DNA of 64,000 bases from Jeotgalibacillus aurantiacus (GTDB lineage Bacteria; Bacillota; Bacilli; Bacillales; Jeotgalibacillaceae): contig NZ_JACNMS010000002.1 of assembly GCF_020595125.1 (NCBI RefSeq), forward strand, positions 620,001-684,000. Direction: 5' to 3'. Numbering within the stretch: position 1 is the stretch's first letter; each line of letters opens with the position of its first letter. Shown in pieces: positions 9,345 through 18,452 of this stretch. A model generated the notes under the pieces. The model had not been told where the DNA came from, did not search any database, and saw only the letters and a list, made by a program, of their open reading frames with translations. The position numbers and the translations under genes were made by a program.

Positions 9345-9381
9345 TGAAAAAAAGCCGACATGATAGCTAGTCGGCTCTTTC
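9345..9381. terminator. Bidirectional terminator, overlaps the ylbC stop codon
   Basis: AAAAAGCCGAC - 10 nt - GTCGGCTCTTTC. The ylbC stop codon (9367-9369) is in the loop. Confidence 0.75.
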
Positions 9382-10485
9382 AATTTCAGGCTGAGATGCA
9401 GTTTCATTATCTGAGGGTGGTATTTCAAGAAAATTTTGTGTGAAATACAACCCGTAAACACCTAATCCCGTATGAGTATACTTGTCATCAAGCATCGTAT
9501 TCCTGTGTTCCATTGAATTCATCCAAGCGTGTACGACTGATGGGGCAATATCAAACTGATAAGCAGTATTCTCTGCTGCGGACTCATAAGGCTCTTTGAC
9601 GTTCGTCAGTCTCTCTTCAAGTGAGCTTATTTCTTCCGTATCTTCCTCAACGTCTTCATCCGTACTTTCCTGCCCCATGGAAATGCTGTATTCTCTTGCA
9701 GCATCTGAGGCTGCTTCATTCCGCTCAAGCGCTGACAGCCCATTCTCTTTTCTGATAAAATTAACCATATCAAAAAGCTGTTCTTCTCTCGCTCTGTTAA
9801 CTTCTTCAAGGTTTTGAGGCAGTTCCTGGTCTGGTTCTGAGATTCCCTCCTGCTCAGTCGGTTCTTTTTCATATGGTCTCTGACTGATCAGTGTTTGTTT
9901 ATCCATAAAATAGACACCCATTAGCCGGTTTGTTGTTGAGTCGATCAGTAACTGTGCATATAAATCGTCGTATGGTACAAGCAGTCTCGAATGGAGATCC
10001 TGTTCACTTAATTCAAATTGATAGGACTCCTCTCCATCTTCAACAAATATCTCAGTTGTAATCATTGTGAAACGGTATATTTCATCCACAGGCTGCCCTG
10101 AATAGTAAGGGGAGCTGTCAACTCCATTCCCCATTGCAAAAATAGCAGATATTTTTTGGTCTCTGATTGCCGCCTGCAGGTAATAGTCTTCACTCTTATA
10201 GATCATCCAGGTTTGACCAAATTTTCCCGGGTCCATTCTGTCGGGCTCTCCCCATTCCTGCTTGAACTCCTCAAGAGATCTCCCCACATACACAGATATA
10301 CCTGATTTTGGCCTTGTCAGACTGTCTGTATAGGCAGGGATATTGTCTTCCTGACTGTCCCGGCCTGTCTCCGTTGTAAAGGATTCATTCTCAAGAATAT
10401 CGTTCTCCTGAAAGGAAGGGCCGCTATAAAAGCCAATGAGGAGGATAACGAGTATGACTACTCCTATTCTGATCACAGCTTTCAT
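9367..10485 (-). CDS. ylbC: YlbC-like CAP-domain secreted or membrane-anchored protein
   Basis: 372 residues. An N-terminal hydrophobic segment (about 5-21) acts as anchor or signal. Residues ~55-195 form the CAP-associated N-terminal domain (VYVGRSLEEFKQEWGEP..., SPYYSGQPVDEIYRF). An acidic linker (~200-230) leads to a C-terminal CAP/SCP domain (LFDMVNFIRKENGLSALERN, AWMNSMEHRNTMLDDKYTHTGLG). It matches YlbC of B. subtilis in architecture and location. The CAP domain here has an insertion of acidic residues (TDEDVEEDTEE). Function is unknown. Confidence 0.85.
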   Translation of the reverse strand: MKAVIRIGVVILVILLIGFYSGPSFQENDILENESFTTETGRDSQEDNIPAYTDSLTRPKSGISVYVGRSLEEFKQEWGEPDRMDPGKFGQTWMIYKSEDYYLQAAIRDQKISAIFAMGNGVDSSPYYSGQPVDEIYRFTMITTEIFVEDGEESYQFELSEQDLHSRLLVPYDDLYAQLLIDSTTNRLMGVYFMDKQTLISQRPYEKEPTEQEGISEPDQELPQNLEEVNRAREEQLFDMVNFIRKENGLSALERNEAASDAAREYSISMGQESTDEDVEEDTEEISSLEERLTNVKEPYESAAENTAYQFDIAPSVVHAWMNSMEHRNTMLDDKYTHTGLGVYGLYFTQNFLEIPPSDNETASQPEIERAD

Positions 10486-10689
10486 ATTTCTCCCCCCAAA
10501 TCGTTATTATCTTTATTATACATAGCCATTCTCCATATGAATAGCGCAAAGTACCGTAAGCAATGTCATGGTTTTGCCACAAAAAACTTTAAATTACGCT
10601 GTGACACAATTGCAACTTCTTTTTTTTTCGACTATTATTAAGCTTGAGATGATTTATTTACTTAAGCATTGACAGGAGGGAATTTTCTT

Positions 10690-11049
10690 ATGCGTTTTGA
10701 AAATACTGGATTAGAAACGTTAATCGTTGAACTGGACCGTTTAGACGATATTATGAAAGAACATGGCATGATCCGTGCCGGACAATGGGATTGGGAACGT
10801 GTTACATATGACCGTAAGTTTGAAATTCGCGAGGGTACTTTCTACCTGCGCATTTTCGGTTTTACTGAAACAGGTGACGTAGGTTCTCATGATGCAGACA
10901 TTAAATTAATGACACCACTACTCGGTAAACATTACTATCCACACGGTGTTGAATATGGAGAAGGCGAAGAGTTTCCGGAACACCTTGTACAGACCTGCGA
11001 AAAGATCCTCGTTGCGCTTCAGGCAGAACTTTCCCAGGTTGCACTTTAA
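10690..11049 (+). CDS. YugN-like family protein
   Basis: 119 residues, soluble. The conserved YugN motifs are seen: an N-terminal RFENTGLETLI, AGQWDWERVTYDRKFE, and the central YLRIFGF...GDVGSHDADIKLMTPLLGKHYYPHGVEY. Function unknown. The ATG at 10690 follows AGGAGGG by about 9 nt; an in-frame start 7 codons earlier lies on top of that ribosome site. The 204-bp divergent region before it contains A/T-rich sequence but no clear promoter pair. Confidence 0.8.
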   Translation: MRFENTGLETLIVELDRLDDIMKEHGMIRAGQWDWERVTYDRKFEIREGTFYLRIFGFTETGDVGSHDADIKLMTPLLGKHYYPHGVEYGEGEEFPEHLVQTCEKILVALQAELSQVAL

Positions 11050-11054
11050 ACACA

Positions 11055-11085
11055 AAGGAGCCATGTTGCCGTGGCTCTTTTTTAT
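11055..11085 (+). terminator. Terminator of the yugN-like gene
   Basis: AAGGAGCCA-tgttgcc-gTGGCTCTTTTTT hairpin starts a few bases after the stop. Confidence 0.75.
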
Positions 11086-11162
11086 ACCTTCATCCACCTT
11101 ATTTAATGTATTAATATCCGGAATCGGCTCCGGACATAAAAAGATTTGAGAGGAGCCCTGAA

Positions 11163-12221
11163 TTGAATAAGTTTTTTACGAAGAAAAACTTGATGACAGT
11201 TTTTGCTGTTCTTTTTGTTCTCGTTCTGCTGTATTTCATCTTGCCGGTATCCGTTCCTTTAATACTTGCTCTCGTTACAGCGCTTATACTGGAACCTCTC
11301 GTCAAAATGCTGGAAAAGCGCTTCAAAGGGAATCGTCAGGCATCGGTTGGGATCGTCTTTGTATTATTCCTTGGTATTCTGGGAATGATTCTTTATTTTT
11401 CAGTAACAAGGCTTGTTGGTCAGGCAATCAGTTTTGTTGAAAATACACCGGATTACATTAATGAGCTGACTGAATGGTGGAGCAATGTCCAGCAAAATAT
11501 GAGCGACCGGTTTGCAAGGGTTCCTGATGACGTAATTGAACAGACAAACAATGAAATCAGCAATTTTCTGAATGATTTCAGAACGAGTATAACCAATTCA
11601 ATTAATGCGGAATCTGTAACCGGACTCGTAACGAATATCCCGGATTATCTCGTCAGCTTTTTAGTATTTCTAATAGCTTTATTCCTGATCATGATCGACC
11701 TGCCGAGGATCCAACACTCCGTATACAGTCATCTTAAAGAACAAACAGCTGAAAAAGTAAGGTTTATGACTGCCAGATTGTCAAAAGTCATTTTCGGATT
11801 TGCAAAAGCTCAATTCCTTGTCAGCTTGCTAATTCTTGCCGGTGCGTTAATCGGTTTGTTTATTATCGCTCCGGAAGTTGCAATCGTGATGGCCATTATC
11901 ATCTGGATCATTGACCTTATTCCGATTATTGGTTCCATTGTCATCCTGGCACCTTGGGCTGCATTCCAGTTGATCACAGGAGATGTGGAACAGGGTACTC
12001 AGCTCGCTATTTTGGCAATTGTCCTTCTCGTCATCCGTAGAACAGTTGAACCAAAAGTGATGGGAAGTCATATCGGACTCTCTCCACTTGCGACTCTGAT
12101 TGCGATGTTTATAGGATTAAAGCTATTTGGCATACTTGGCTTTATTATCGGACCACTTCTTTTAATCATTTTCAACTCTGCAAAAGAAGCAGGTATTATC
12201 AAGCTCGATTTCAAAATTTAA
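11163..12221 (+). CDS. AI-2E/PerM family transporter-like membrane protein
   Basis: 352 residues with about eight membrane segments: two at the N-terminus, one after residue ~60, and a cluster from ~155 to the end, separated by a long soluble loop (~90-150). The pattern LIALFLIMIDLPRI and GPLLLIIFNSAKEAG is typical of the AI-2E transporter (UPF0118, TqsA/PerM/YtvI) family. Substrates vary within the family (Na+/H+ exchange, autoinducer export), so none is assigned. The start is a TTG seven nt after GAGGAG; there is no better ATG before MTVFAV. Own terminator follows. Confidence 0.85.
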   Translation: MNKFFTKKNLMTVFAVLFVLVLLYFILPVSVPLILALVTALILEPLVKMLEKRFKGNRQASVGIVFVLFLGILGMILYFSVTRLVGQAISFVENTPDYINELTEWWSNVQQNMSDRFARVPDDVIEQTNNEISNFLNDFRTSITNSINAESVTGLVTNIPDYLVSFLVFLIALFLIMIDLPRIQHSVYSHLKEQTAEKVRFMTARLSKVIFGFAKAQFLVSLLILAGALIGLFIIAPEVAIVMAIIIWIIDLIPIIGSIVILAPWAAFQLITGDVEQGTQLAILAIVLLVIRRTVEPKVMGSHIGLSPLATLIAMFIGLKLFGILGFIIGPLLLIIFNSAKEAGIIKLDFKI

Positions 12222-12230
12222 CTTATCTTC

Positions 12231-12260
12231 AAGCCGTTCATGTCAGATGAACGGTTTTTG
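12231..12260 (+). terminator. Terminator of the AI-2E family gene
   Basis: CCGTTCAT-gtcag-ATGAACGG followed by TTTTT. The rest of the 244-bp gap up to ctaM is A/T-rich and shows no further gene or repeat apart from the ctaM terminator. Confidence 0.8.
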
Positions 12261-12432
12261 TATGTTTTTTAATACTCATATGTTCTTTAATAAAAGTTTA
12301 CCTCAAAAAAGAATTCATTCTGAAAAAGAACCATAATTGCCGTTAGATTTCATTTTCCTATTTAGTGGAAAATAACATTGTTCAGAGCTTAGGGAACTGC
12401 GATCAAAGGAATGCCCAACACGATTTATAAAC

Positions 12433-12468
12433 TAAAAAAAGCCCGGAGTGTAATCCGGACTTTTTTTA
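12433..12468 (-). terminator. Terminator of ctaG-ctaM
   Basis: Read on the minus strand, AGTCCGGA-ttacac-TCCGGGCT is followed by a run of seven T, immediately behind the ctaM stop codon. Confidence 0.88.
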
Positions 12469-12927
12469 TCCACCAATAATTGCTTTAATAACAGAAGTTG
12501 TTTCCCCACCACGGTAAAATACGTACAACAAAAGGTAAACCATCACGCCCGTAGAAGCGGTAAAAAACCAGATAATTGAAGTAATTGGTCCGATTTTACG
12601 ATGCTTTTTAATGCGATCTTTATATCCAAGCCAGATCGTCACAAGACCGAATACTGCACCTGTTGTAGCAAGGATGATATGGAAAATCAAAAACACTGTG
12701 TAATAAATCTTAATATCATCAGGTCCACCAAAAGCTGTATTTCCGACAAACACGGTTCTGCTCATGTAAATGATAAAAAAAGTTAAAGCCGCAATCGCCG
12801 CAGCAAACATCGTCTTCTTATGTGCTTCGATTTTGCGCTTTCGAACCAGCACCCAGCCGATTGCCACTAATACTGCGCTCAAAACAATAAAGATTGTACT
12901 CAACGTTGGTAAAATAGGTAACGTCAT
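12466..12927 (-). CDS. ctaM: DUF420 membrane protein CtaM (YozB), oxidase assembly
   Basis: 153 residues with four or five membrane helices. DUF420 proteins (YozB in B. subtilis, CtaM in Staphylococcus) are needed for active heme-copper oxidase, probably in heme or copper assembly in the membrane. Histidines in helices (FHIILATTGAVFG; RKRKIEAHKKTMF; IKKHRKIG) are typical of the family. It lies 25 bp after ctaG in the same direction, so ctaG and ctaM form a two-gene assembly operon next to the caa3 genes. Last gene before a strong terminator. Confidence 0.85.
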   Translation of the reverse strand: MTLPILPTLSTIFIVLSAVLVAIGWVLVRKRKIEAHKKTMFAAAIAALTFFIIYMSRTVFVGNTAFGGPDDIKIYYTVFLIFHIILATTGAVFGLVTIWLGYKDRIKKHRKIGPITSIIWFFTASTGVMVYLLLYVFYRGGETTSVIKAIIGG

Positions 12928-12952
12928 CGTCTAAATCCTCTTTCTCTTCGTA

Positions 12953-13870
12953 TTATTCGCTTCGCAGCTCTCTAGCCTCATAAAGAGACGCATTGAGCGC
13001 ATCCTCTTCTGATTTTTCTTTCCGGTACCACTCAAAGAATACCTGAGCCAAAATGTAACCATAGATAATTTCCTGAATGATCTTCATAATGACTCCGCCA
13101 ACCTGCTGATCTTCAAGAGGAGGCATATTACTGAACAGTTCAGGTCCGGTTACACCGATTGACTGAAGCCCCTGTAAAGTTCCAGCCGGTACACAGAGTG
13201 CCATTGCCTCAAGCCACGCACCGCCATTAAAGAAGGTTTCATACATCGGACTATTGGCAAAAATAATGAGGGCACACGCCGGTGTCAAAAGTATACCGTC
13301 TGCAAATATATAACCAACCTTTTTCAGTCCGCTCAGCTTATATTCTCCTTCAAGCGTGTTAACCAATGGCCACCACATACAAAACGCCAGAATGAAAATA
13401 GATCCTGTTACAACTGAATGAAGAGCCATATCTACTTTGATCGTATCAAAAATCAATGGAATATGATAAAAAGAAAATGCTCCATTAAATACAATCAATG
13501 CAACTAAGGGTTTTGTAAGGAAATTAAACACCTGTTTAAGAACAGCAATGTTTAAAAACGCTTTCCACATATAATTCGGAATAGCTGCAATTAATAATGG
13601 CGGGACGAGTAAATAAAAAATCCCCATCTGAACCATATGAACAGAAAACAGAATATGCCCCCAGACATCCACCGGAGATCCTTTAATAATATAAATTGTT
13701 ATCATAGCAGTCAGAAACAAAATCGTTTCCTTTTTTGTTAACGGACGAGAATCCTTGAATTTGTGACGCCACTTCGTAGCAGCTAAAAAGAAAAGCACTG
13801 TTAACAAAGTTAATGCGATGAAAAAGTAAGGACTCCATAACGCCTGGAACCCAAATATGCTAATCGACAT
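12953..13870 (-). CDS. ctaG: Cytochrome c oxidase assembly factor CtaG
   Basis: 305 residues, about seven to eight membrane segments. Conserved segments include SPVDVWGHILFSVHMVQMGIFYL and the FYHIPLIFD and HSVVTGSIF regions with histidines within helices. In B. subtilis CtaG is required for caa3 oxidase formation, thought to deliver copper to the Cu centres. ATG start after AAGGTGCC. A convincing vegetative promoter lies 39-67 bp upstream, so ctaG is transcribed separately from ctaCDEF. Confidence 0.93.
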   Translation of the reverse strand: MSISIFGFQALWSPYFFIALTLLTVLFFLAATKWRHKFKDSRPLTKKETILFLTAMITIYIIKGSPVDVWGHILFSVHMVQMGIFYLLVPPLLIAAIPNYMWKAFLNIAVLKQVFNFLTKPLVALIVFNGAFSFYHIPLIFDTIKVDMALHSVVTGSIFILAFCMWWPLVNTLEGEYKLSGLKKVGYIFADGILLTPACALIIFANSPMYETFFNGGAWLEAMALCVPAGTLQGLQSIGVTGPELFSNMPPLEDQQVGGVIMKIIQEIIYGYILAQVFFEWYRKEKSEEDALNASLYEARELRSE

Positions 13871-13908
13871 CAGGCACCTTCCTTTCCGGGTAAAGTCTCT
13901 CTTTCCCT

Positions 13909-13937
13909 ATTATAAGTCCACCCGCAAACAACTTCAA
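13909..13937 (-). promoter_or_regulatory. Sigma-A promoter of ctaG-ctaM
   Basis: On the minus strand: -35 TTGAAG (13937-13932), 17-bp spacer, -10 TATAAT (13914-13909). The predicted start is near 13902, leaving a leader of about 30 nt. Confidence 0.75.
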
Positions 13938-14203
13938 CGCGACCAGATGACGGTTTATTGAACAAAAGCCCATACAGCACACTCCGATTGATCAATAGAC
14001 CGCACTTCACTGTCAAAAAAACAAAGTAAGTCCCATGTACGACTCTGATCATACAAATAAACCGCTTTATGTTCCTAAAAAACAACTCCTGTGATCTAGC
14101 CACACGAACGGTCTCATAAATCACAGCACATGTTATTGTCTTAAACAATACAGTAGTACCTAGAGATTCGTAAGCTTAATATAAAAATGACATAATTCTC
14201 TCA

Positions 14204-14316
14204 GGGTCGGATTCACCCGTAGACTCCTGTGGCGGAAAGGGTCAGGTGAAACCGACTGTGCGAAGCACAGGCGGGTTCACCGCCCGGCCACGGAAAGCGA
14301 AGGGTGAATCCGACCC
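14204..14316. repeat. Family A palindromic repeat (reverse orientation)
   Basis: Arms GGGTCGGATTCACCC (14204-14218) and GGGTGAATCCGACCC (14302-14316) are perfectly complementary. The inner hairpin CTGTGC-gaa-GCACAG and the GGAAAG/CGGAAAGCG segments match the other copies in inverted orientation. It occupies the centre of the 495-bp gap between ctaF and ctaG; the rest of that gap holds the ctaG promoter and no convincing gene. Confidence 0.85.
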
Positions 14317-14331
14317 GGCTCCTTTAAAATC

Positions 14332-14363
14332 AAAAAACCGGCCAAAACAGGCCGGTTTTTTAA
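14332..14363 (-). terminator. Terminator of the ctaCDEF operon
   Basis: AAAAAACCGGCC-aaaaca-GGCCGGTTTTTT, directly behind the ctaF stop; symmetrical, so it could work in both directions. Confidence 0.92.
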
Positions 14364-14365
14364 CA

Positions 14366-14695
14366 TTACCACCAGACAATCGTAAGGAAAGTCAAAACAG
14401 TAATAAAGGCGATCAACGCGCCGGAATATAAGAACAATGCAGCTGTTCCATGCCCTTTATGACTCATGTGCATAAAGTAATAAAGCTGAAGAACAACCTG
14501 TGCTCCTGCCAGCAGAAGCAATAAAGGAAACGCATAATACTTGTCAAAATCCGCGATGACAACAATAAACGCAATAAACGTCATAAAGATCATTGTTGCG
14601 AATGAAGTCACCTGCATGCGCATCTCATCGCGTGCTTTACGTCTTCTATACTCGTAGTTTACTTTAGGGTTCGCTGAAGTTGATTCATGTGCCAT
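14366..14695 (-). CDS. ctaF: caa3 oxidase subunit IV (CtaF)
   Basis: 109 residues with three membrane helices after a charged N-terminus (NYEYRRRKARDEMR). The last two helices (LLLLAGAQVVLQLYYFMHMS) carry the signature of bacterial cytochrome c oxidase subunit IV/CyoD-like proteins. It stabilises the oxidase rather than taking part in catalysis. Last gene of ctaCDEF, 4 bp after ctaE; its ribosome site is weak (GGGATAAACTG), so coupling to ctaE is likely. Confidence 0.93.
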   Translation of the reverse strand: MAHESTSANPKVNYEYRRRKARDEMRMQVTSFATMIFMTFIAFIVVIADFDKYYAFPLLLLLAGAQVVLQLYYFMHMSHKGHGTAALFLYSGALIAFITVLTFLTIVWW

Positions 14696-14699
14696 CAGT

Positions 14700-15332
14700 T
14701 TATCCCACCATTCCCATTAAGTATACAACCGTGAAGATGAATACCCAAACAACGTCGATAAAGTGCCAGTAGAGTGAAGCTACAAAGAACTTCGGTGCGT
14801 TGTAAAGGTTCAAACCACGCTTGGCATTACGTACCAGTAACAGAGTGAACCAGCCGAGACCCACAACAACGTGAGCTCCGTGGAATCCTACAAGTGTATA
14901 GAACGCTGATCCAAAGGCACTACTGGTAAATGTGTGATGAAATTCATGAACATAATGATTAAACTCATAAATCTCAAATCCAAGGAAGGCAGCACCAAGG
15001 AATACTGTAATCAGTAACCATGTCTGCATCTTCTTATAGTTATGGTTTTTCATATGATACATTGCGTAAACGCTTGTCAATGACGATGTTAAAAGAAGCA
15101 TTGTCATAATGAATACAAGCGGCAGTTCAAACATATCTGCTGCAAGATAGTGGTCCGAGCTTGGAACACTGTCTTTAAGCGCAAGATACGTTGCAAATAA
15201 AGAAGCAAACAGTACAGTCTCTCCACCAAGGAAGAGCCAGAAACCTAGAAATTTGTTTTTACCTTCAAGGGTTGTTTTTTCAGGAGATTCCGGCCACGTT
15301 CTGGACGTGAATTTCTGATTCATATCATCCAT
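14700..15332 (-). CDS. ctaE: caa3 oxidase subunit III (CtaE)
   Basis: 210 residues, five membrane helices. The TFPASPEK-like N-terminus (here TWPESPEKTTLEGKNKFLG) and the C-terminal SLYWHFIDVVWVFIFTVVYL are near-invariant in Bacillus CtaE. The ATG at 15332 overlaps the ctaD stop as TAATG, indicating coupling. An alternative ATG lies three codons later (15323) behind the same AAGGAG and cannot be excluded. Part of ctaCDEF. Confidence 0.95.
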   Translation of the reverse strand: MDDMNQKFTSRTWPESPEKTTLEGKNKFLGFWLFLGGETVLFASLFATYLALKDSVPSSDHYLAADMFELPLVFIMTMLLLTSSLTSVYAMYHMKNHNYKKMQTWLLITVFLGAAFLGFEIYEFNHYVHEFHHTFTSSAFGSAFYTLVGFHGAHVVVGLGWFTLLLVRNAKRGLNLYNAPKFFVASLYWHFIDVVWVFIFTVVYLMGMVG

Positions 15333-17224
15333 TACTCCTTACCCCCTTTATCCGTGTCATCCATTAACTCTTCTTTATGGATATGGTAACCGTGATCATC
15401 TTTCAATGAACGCACAGCCATTGATCCAAGTGTAATCAGCATACCGATAATTAATACTGGCAGTGACCATACAAATTCTTCCCCACCTGATTCACGCCAG
15501 TCAATCTGATACATCGCTCCGAATGCAGCAATGAACAGACCAAGTGACATTACGAATGGAATAAACGAGTTATTCGGCATGTGAATATCACCAAGCGGCT
15601 CAGCCGGTGTCATTTCAGTACGACCTTCCATTTTTTCAATCCATAATGGATCAAGTCCGCGGACTAATGGAAGCTGCTTAAAGTTGTAATAAGGCGGTGG
15701 TGATGGAATTGCCCACTCAAGAGTACGTCCATCTCCCCAAGGATCGTTTCCAACACGTACATTCTTAATTTGTGTAATGACGATGTTGTAAAGAAGTACA
15801 AGGACACCAAGTGCCATGAAGAAAGCACCTACGGTTGAAATCATGTTGAACAGGTCAAGACCTTGTCCAGGAAGGTATTTCCAGATACGACGCGGCATCC
15901 CCATCAGACCAAGGAAGTGCTGTACAAAGAACGTTCCATGGAAACCGATCAGGAATAACCAGAATGTAACTTTACCTAACGTTTCGTTCAGCATCGTACC
16001 GAACATTTTCGGCCAGTAGAAATGCGTTCCGGCAAGAAGTCCAAGTACAACCCCACCAATGATTACATAGTGGAAGTGAGCAACTACAAAGTAGGAATCG
16101 TGGTACTGGTAGTCAGCTGCAGCTGATGCAAGCATAACCCCTGTAACCCCACCTGCTACGAATGAAGGAATAAACGCAACTGCATATAGCATTGGCGTTG
16201 TGAAACGGATGCTTCCTCCCCACATCGTTAACAGCCAGTTAAAGATCTTAACCCCGGTCGGTACAGCAATCGCCATTGTCGCAACAGCGAAAATTGCGTT
16301 AGCTGTTGGCCCAAGACCCGTTGTGAACATGTGGTGAGCCCATACCATGAATCCAAGGAACCCGATAAGAACCGTTGCGAATACCATCGCAGCGTATCCG
16401 AACAGGCGCTTTTTAGAAAATGTAGAGATAATATCAGAAAAGATACCGAATGCCGGTAAAATCAGAATGTATACTTCCGGATGACCGAATATCCAGAATA
16501 AGTGCTCCCAGATAATCGTATTACCACCCATTGATACTTCAAAGAAATTCGCCCCAAACATACGGTCAAACAGCATCAGGAACAGTCCAACCGTTAGTGG
16601 CGGGAATGCAAAAAGAATAAGTGCAGATGCTACAAATGTTGACCATGTGAACAGCGGCATACGCATATACGTCATACCTGGTGCACGCATGTTGATGATG
16701 GTTACAAGGAAGTTAATTCCAGCAATCAGCGTACCTGCACCGGAAATCTGAAGTCCCAGTACATAAAAATCAATCCCGTGTCCAGGTGATTCAATAGAAA
16801 GTGATGCATAGGACGTCCAACCTGCATCAGGTGCTCCCCCCATGAACCATGACAGGTTAAGGAATACTCCTCCGAAGAAGAACAGCCAGAAACCAAGCGA
16901 GTTCAGGAATGGGAATGCAACGTCACGTGCTCCGATCTGAAGTGGAACAACAGCATTCATAAATGCAAAGAGCAGAGGCATGGCTGCCAGGAAAATCATC
17001 GTGGTTCCATGCATCGTAAGTAATTCGTTATACAGCCCTGCGCTGACAAAATCATTATCAGGTACAGCAAGCTGAATACGGATAAACATGGCTTCTAATC
17101 CGCCAACCAGAAAGAAAAATCCGCCAGAAATCAGATAAAGAATCGCGATTTTCTTATGGTCGACCGTTGTGAGGTAGTCCCATAGGACTGATAAAAAACC
17201 TCTTTTTTGTGCAACGGTACTCAC
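15332..17224 (-). CDS. ctaD: caa3 oxidase subunit I (CtaD)
   Basis: 630 residues, 14 or so membrane segments. The catalytic subunit binds heme a, heme a3 and CuB. Visible signatures: MHGTTMIF (heme a ligand), the WIFGHPEVYILILPAFG motif with the CuB-ligand histidine and cross-linked tyrosine, WAHHMFTTG (CuB ligands) and HDSYFVVAHFHYVI (heme a3 and heme a ligands). The extended C-terminus after residue ~500 is the usual Bacillus CtaD extension with extra helices. The start is a GTG eight nt after GGGAGG. It follows ctaC by 26 bp. Confidence 0.97.
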   Translation of the reverse strand: MSTVAQKRGFLSVLWDYLTTVDHKKIAILYLISGGFFFLVGGLEAMFIRIQLAVPDNDFVSAGLYNELLTMHGTTMIFLAAMPLLFAFMNAVVPLQIGARDVAFPFLNSLGFWLFFFGGVFLNLSWFMGGAPDAGWTSYASLSIESPGHGIDFYVLGLQISGAGTLIAGINFLVTIINMRAPGMTYMRMPLFTWSTFVASALILFAFPPLTVGLFLMLFDRMFGANFFEVSMGGNTIIWEHLFWIFGHPEVYILILPAFGIFSDIISTFSKKRLFGYAAMVFATVLIGFLGFMVWAHHMFTTGLGPTANAIFAVATMAIAVPTGVKIFNWLLTMWGGSIRFTTPMLYAVAFIPSFVAGGVTGVMLASAAADYQYHDSYFVVAHFHYVIIGGVVLGLLAGTHFYWPKMFGTMLNETLGKVTFWLFLIGFHGTFFVQHFLGLMGMPRRIWKYLPGQGLDLFNMISTVGAFFMALGVLVLLYNIVITQIKNVRVGNDPWGDGRTLEWAIPSPPPYYNFKQLPLVRGLDPLWIEKMEGRTEMTPAEPLGDIHMPNNSFIPFVMSLGLFIAAFGAMYQIDWRESGGEEFVWSLPVLIIGMLITLGSMAVRSLKDDHGYHIHKEELMDDTDKGGKE

Positions 17225-17250
17225 ACGTTATACCTCCCTTTTGAAATCAA

Positions 17251-18360
17251 TTATTCACTATAAACTTTTAAGCTCATTAAGTATTCAGTTAAAGCATCAA
17301 GATCCTCATTTGAAAGCTTATCTTCATTGTAGACAGGCATTTTGTTGCCAGGCTTCAGCTCAGAAGAATTACGGATCCAGTTTTTAATATTTTCAGCTCT
17401 TACTTCTTCTGACTCACGGTTATCAAGAATACCGGCAGTATAAGAACGCTCACCGAATGTAGTCAGGTTAGGTGCAACTGCTACTCCAGCACCCTGAGTC
17501 GGATTTACAGCGTGACAGGAGATACAATTCTGCTCCTGGTACACTTCGTATCCACGCGCTACTGTTTCATCATCAAAAGTAGGATCTCCTTGCTCTCCAG
17601 CTTCCTGCATAGACGCAACCCACTGGTCAAACTCGTCAGGACTCAGCGTTTTTACCTTAAAGTCCATAAGAGCATGTGATGGACCGCAAAGCTCAGCACA
17701 TTTACCGTAAAACAGATTGTCTGCGTCCTGTGCTTTCTCACCATCAAAGCTTAAGTAAAACGTATTCATATTATCAACGTTTGTATCAATCTTTCCTCCT
17801 ACAGCAGGAATCCAGAATGAGTGCTTTACATCAGATGCAATCACGTTAAAATAAACGTTCTCATCTGTAGGTACCACAAGCTCCTGACCTGTTACAATTC
17901 CCTGATCCGGGTAGGAGAACTCCCACCAGTACAGGTTTGCACGCACGTCAACAACTAGTGCTTCACGGTTGCCTTCTTCATCTTCAACTTCCATACCCTG
18001 TGTATCACCGAGTTCAAATGTCAATGCAACAGTTGGTACTGCTAGAATCAGCAGAAGGATAATCGGAATAACTGTCCAGATGACTTCCAGACGGTGACTT
18101 CCCTCAACCTGTTTTGGAATAAAATCCTCGCCCAGCTTAGAGCGACGGAACTTAGTAATGGCAATTACATATACAATTGCGACAACAATGATTACAAGAA
18201 CCATAATTGCTACACTAAGCATCATCAGATTAAATTGTTTCTGAGCCACTTCACCAGCAGGCTGAAGTGTTGACAGGAACGGCTCTCCACAGCCGGACAA
18301 GATAAACGCTAACGCCGCTACAAGCGGTAGGAAACGCCATTTCTTCAGTCCATTTTTCAT
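17251..18360 (-). CDS. ctaC: caa3 oxidase subunit II with fused cytochrome c (CtaC)
   Basis: 369 residues. A lipoprotein signal ends in LSGC (Cys24). Two membrane helices (~42-70 and ~92-115) are followed by the cupredoxin CuA domain with CAELCGPSHALM, and a C-terminal cytochrome c domain with the heme-binding CISCH (279-283) and a late methionine ligand in KMPVY. The fusion makes this a caa3-type enzyme that takes electrons from cytochrome c or through its own heme c. First gene of ctaCDEF, 92 bp downstream of ctaB. Confidence 0.97.
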   Translation of the reverse strand: MKNGLKKWRFLPLVAALAFILSGCGEPFLSTLQPAGEVAQKQFNLMMLSVAIMVLVIIVVAIVYVIAITKFRRSKLGEDFIPKQVEGSHRLEVIWTVIPIILLLILAVPTVALTFELGDTQGMEVEDEEGNREALVVDVRANLYWWEFSYPDQGIVTGQELVVPTDENVYFNVIASDVKHSFWIPAVGGKIDTNVDNMNTFYLSFDGEKAQDADNLFYGKCAELCGPSHALMDFKVKTLSPDEFDQWVASMQEAGEQGDPTFDDETVARGYEVYQEQNCISCHAVNPTQGAGVAVAPNLTTFGERSYTAGILDNRESEEVRAENIKNWIRNSSELKPGNKMPVYNEDKLSNEDLDALTEYLMSLKVYSE

Positions 18361-18452
18361 AGCTTAATTAAACCCCTCTTTCATTTGAATATTTCTAGTG
18401 ATGGAGATTGTTCTATATGGATTTCTTATTAAGAAAGAATTCCCAGTGTTCA

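Noticed and set aside
13870-14148. 92-codon open frame on the minus strand upstream of ctaG
   Set aside because: It contains the clear ctaG promoter, has no ribosome site at its start, shows an unlikely composition and ends on the ctaG start.
14246-14431. Open frame on the plus strand across the repeat and ctaF
   Set aside because: It lies in the family A repeat and runs through the terminator and the real ctaF gene on the other strand.
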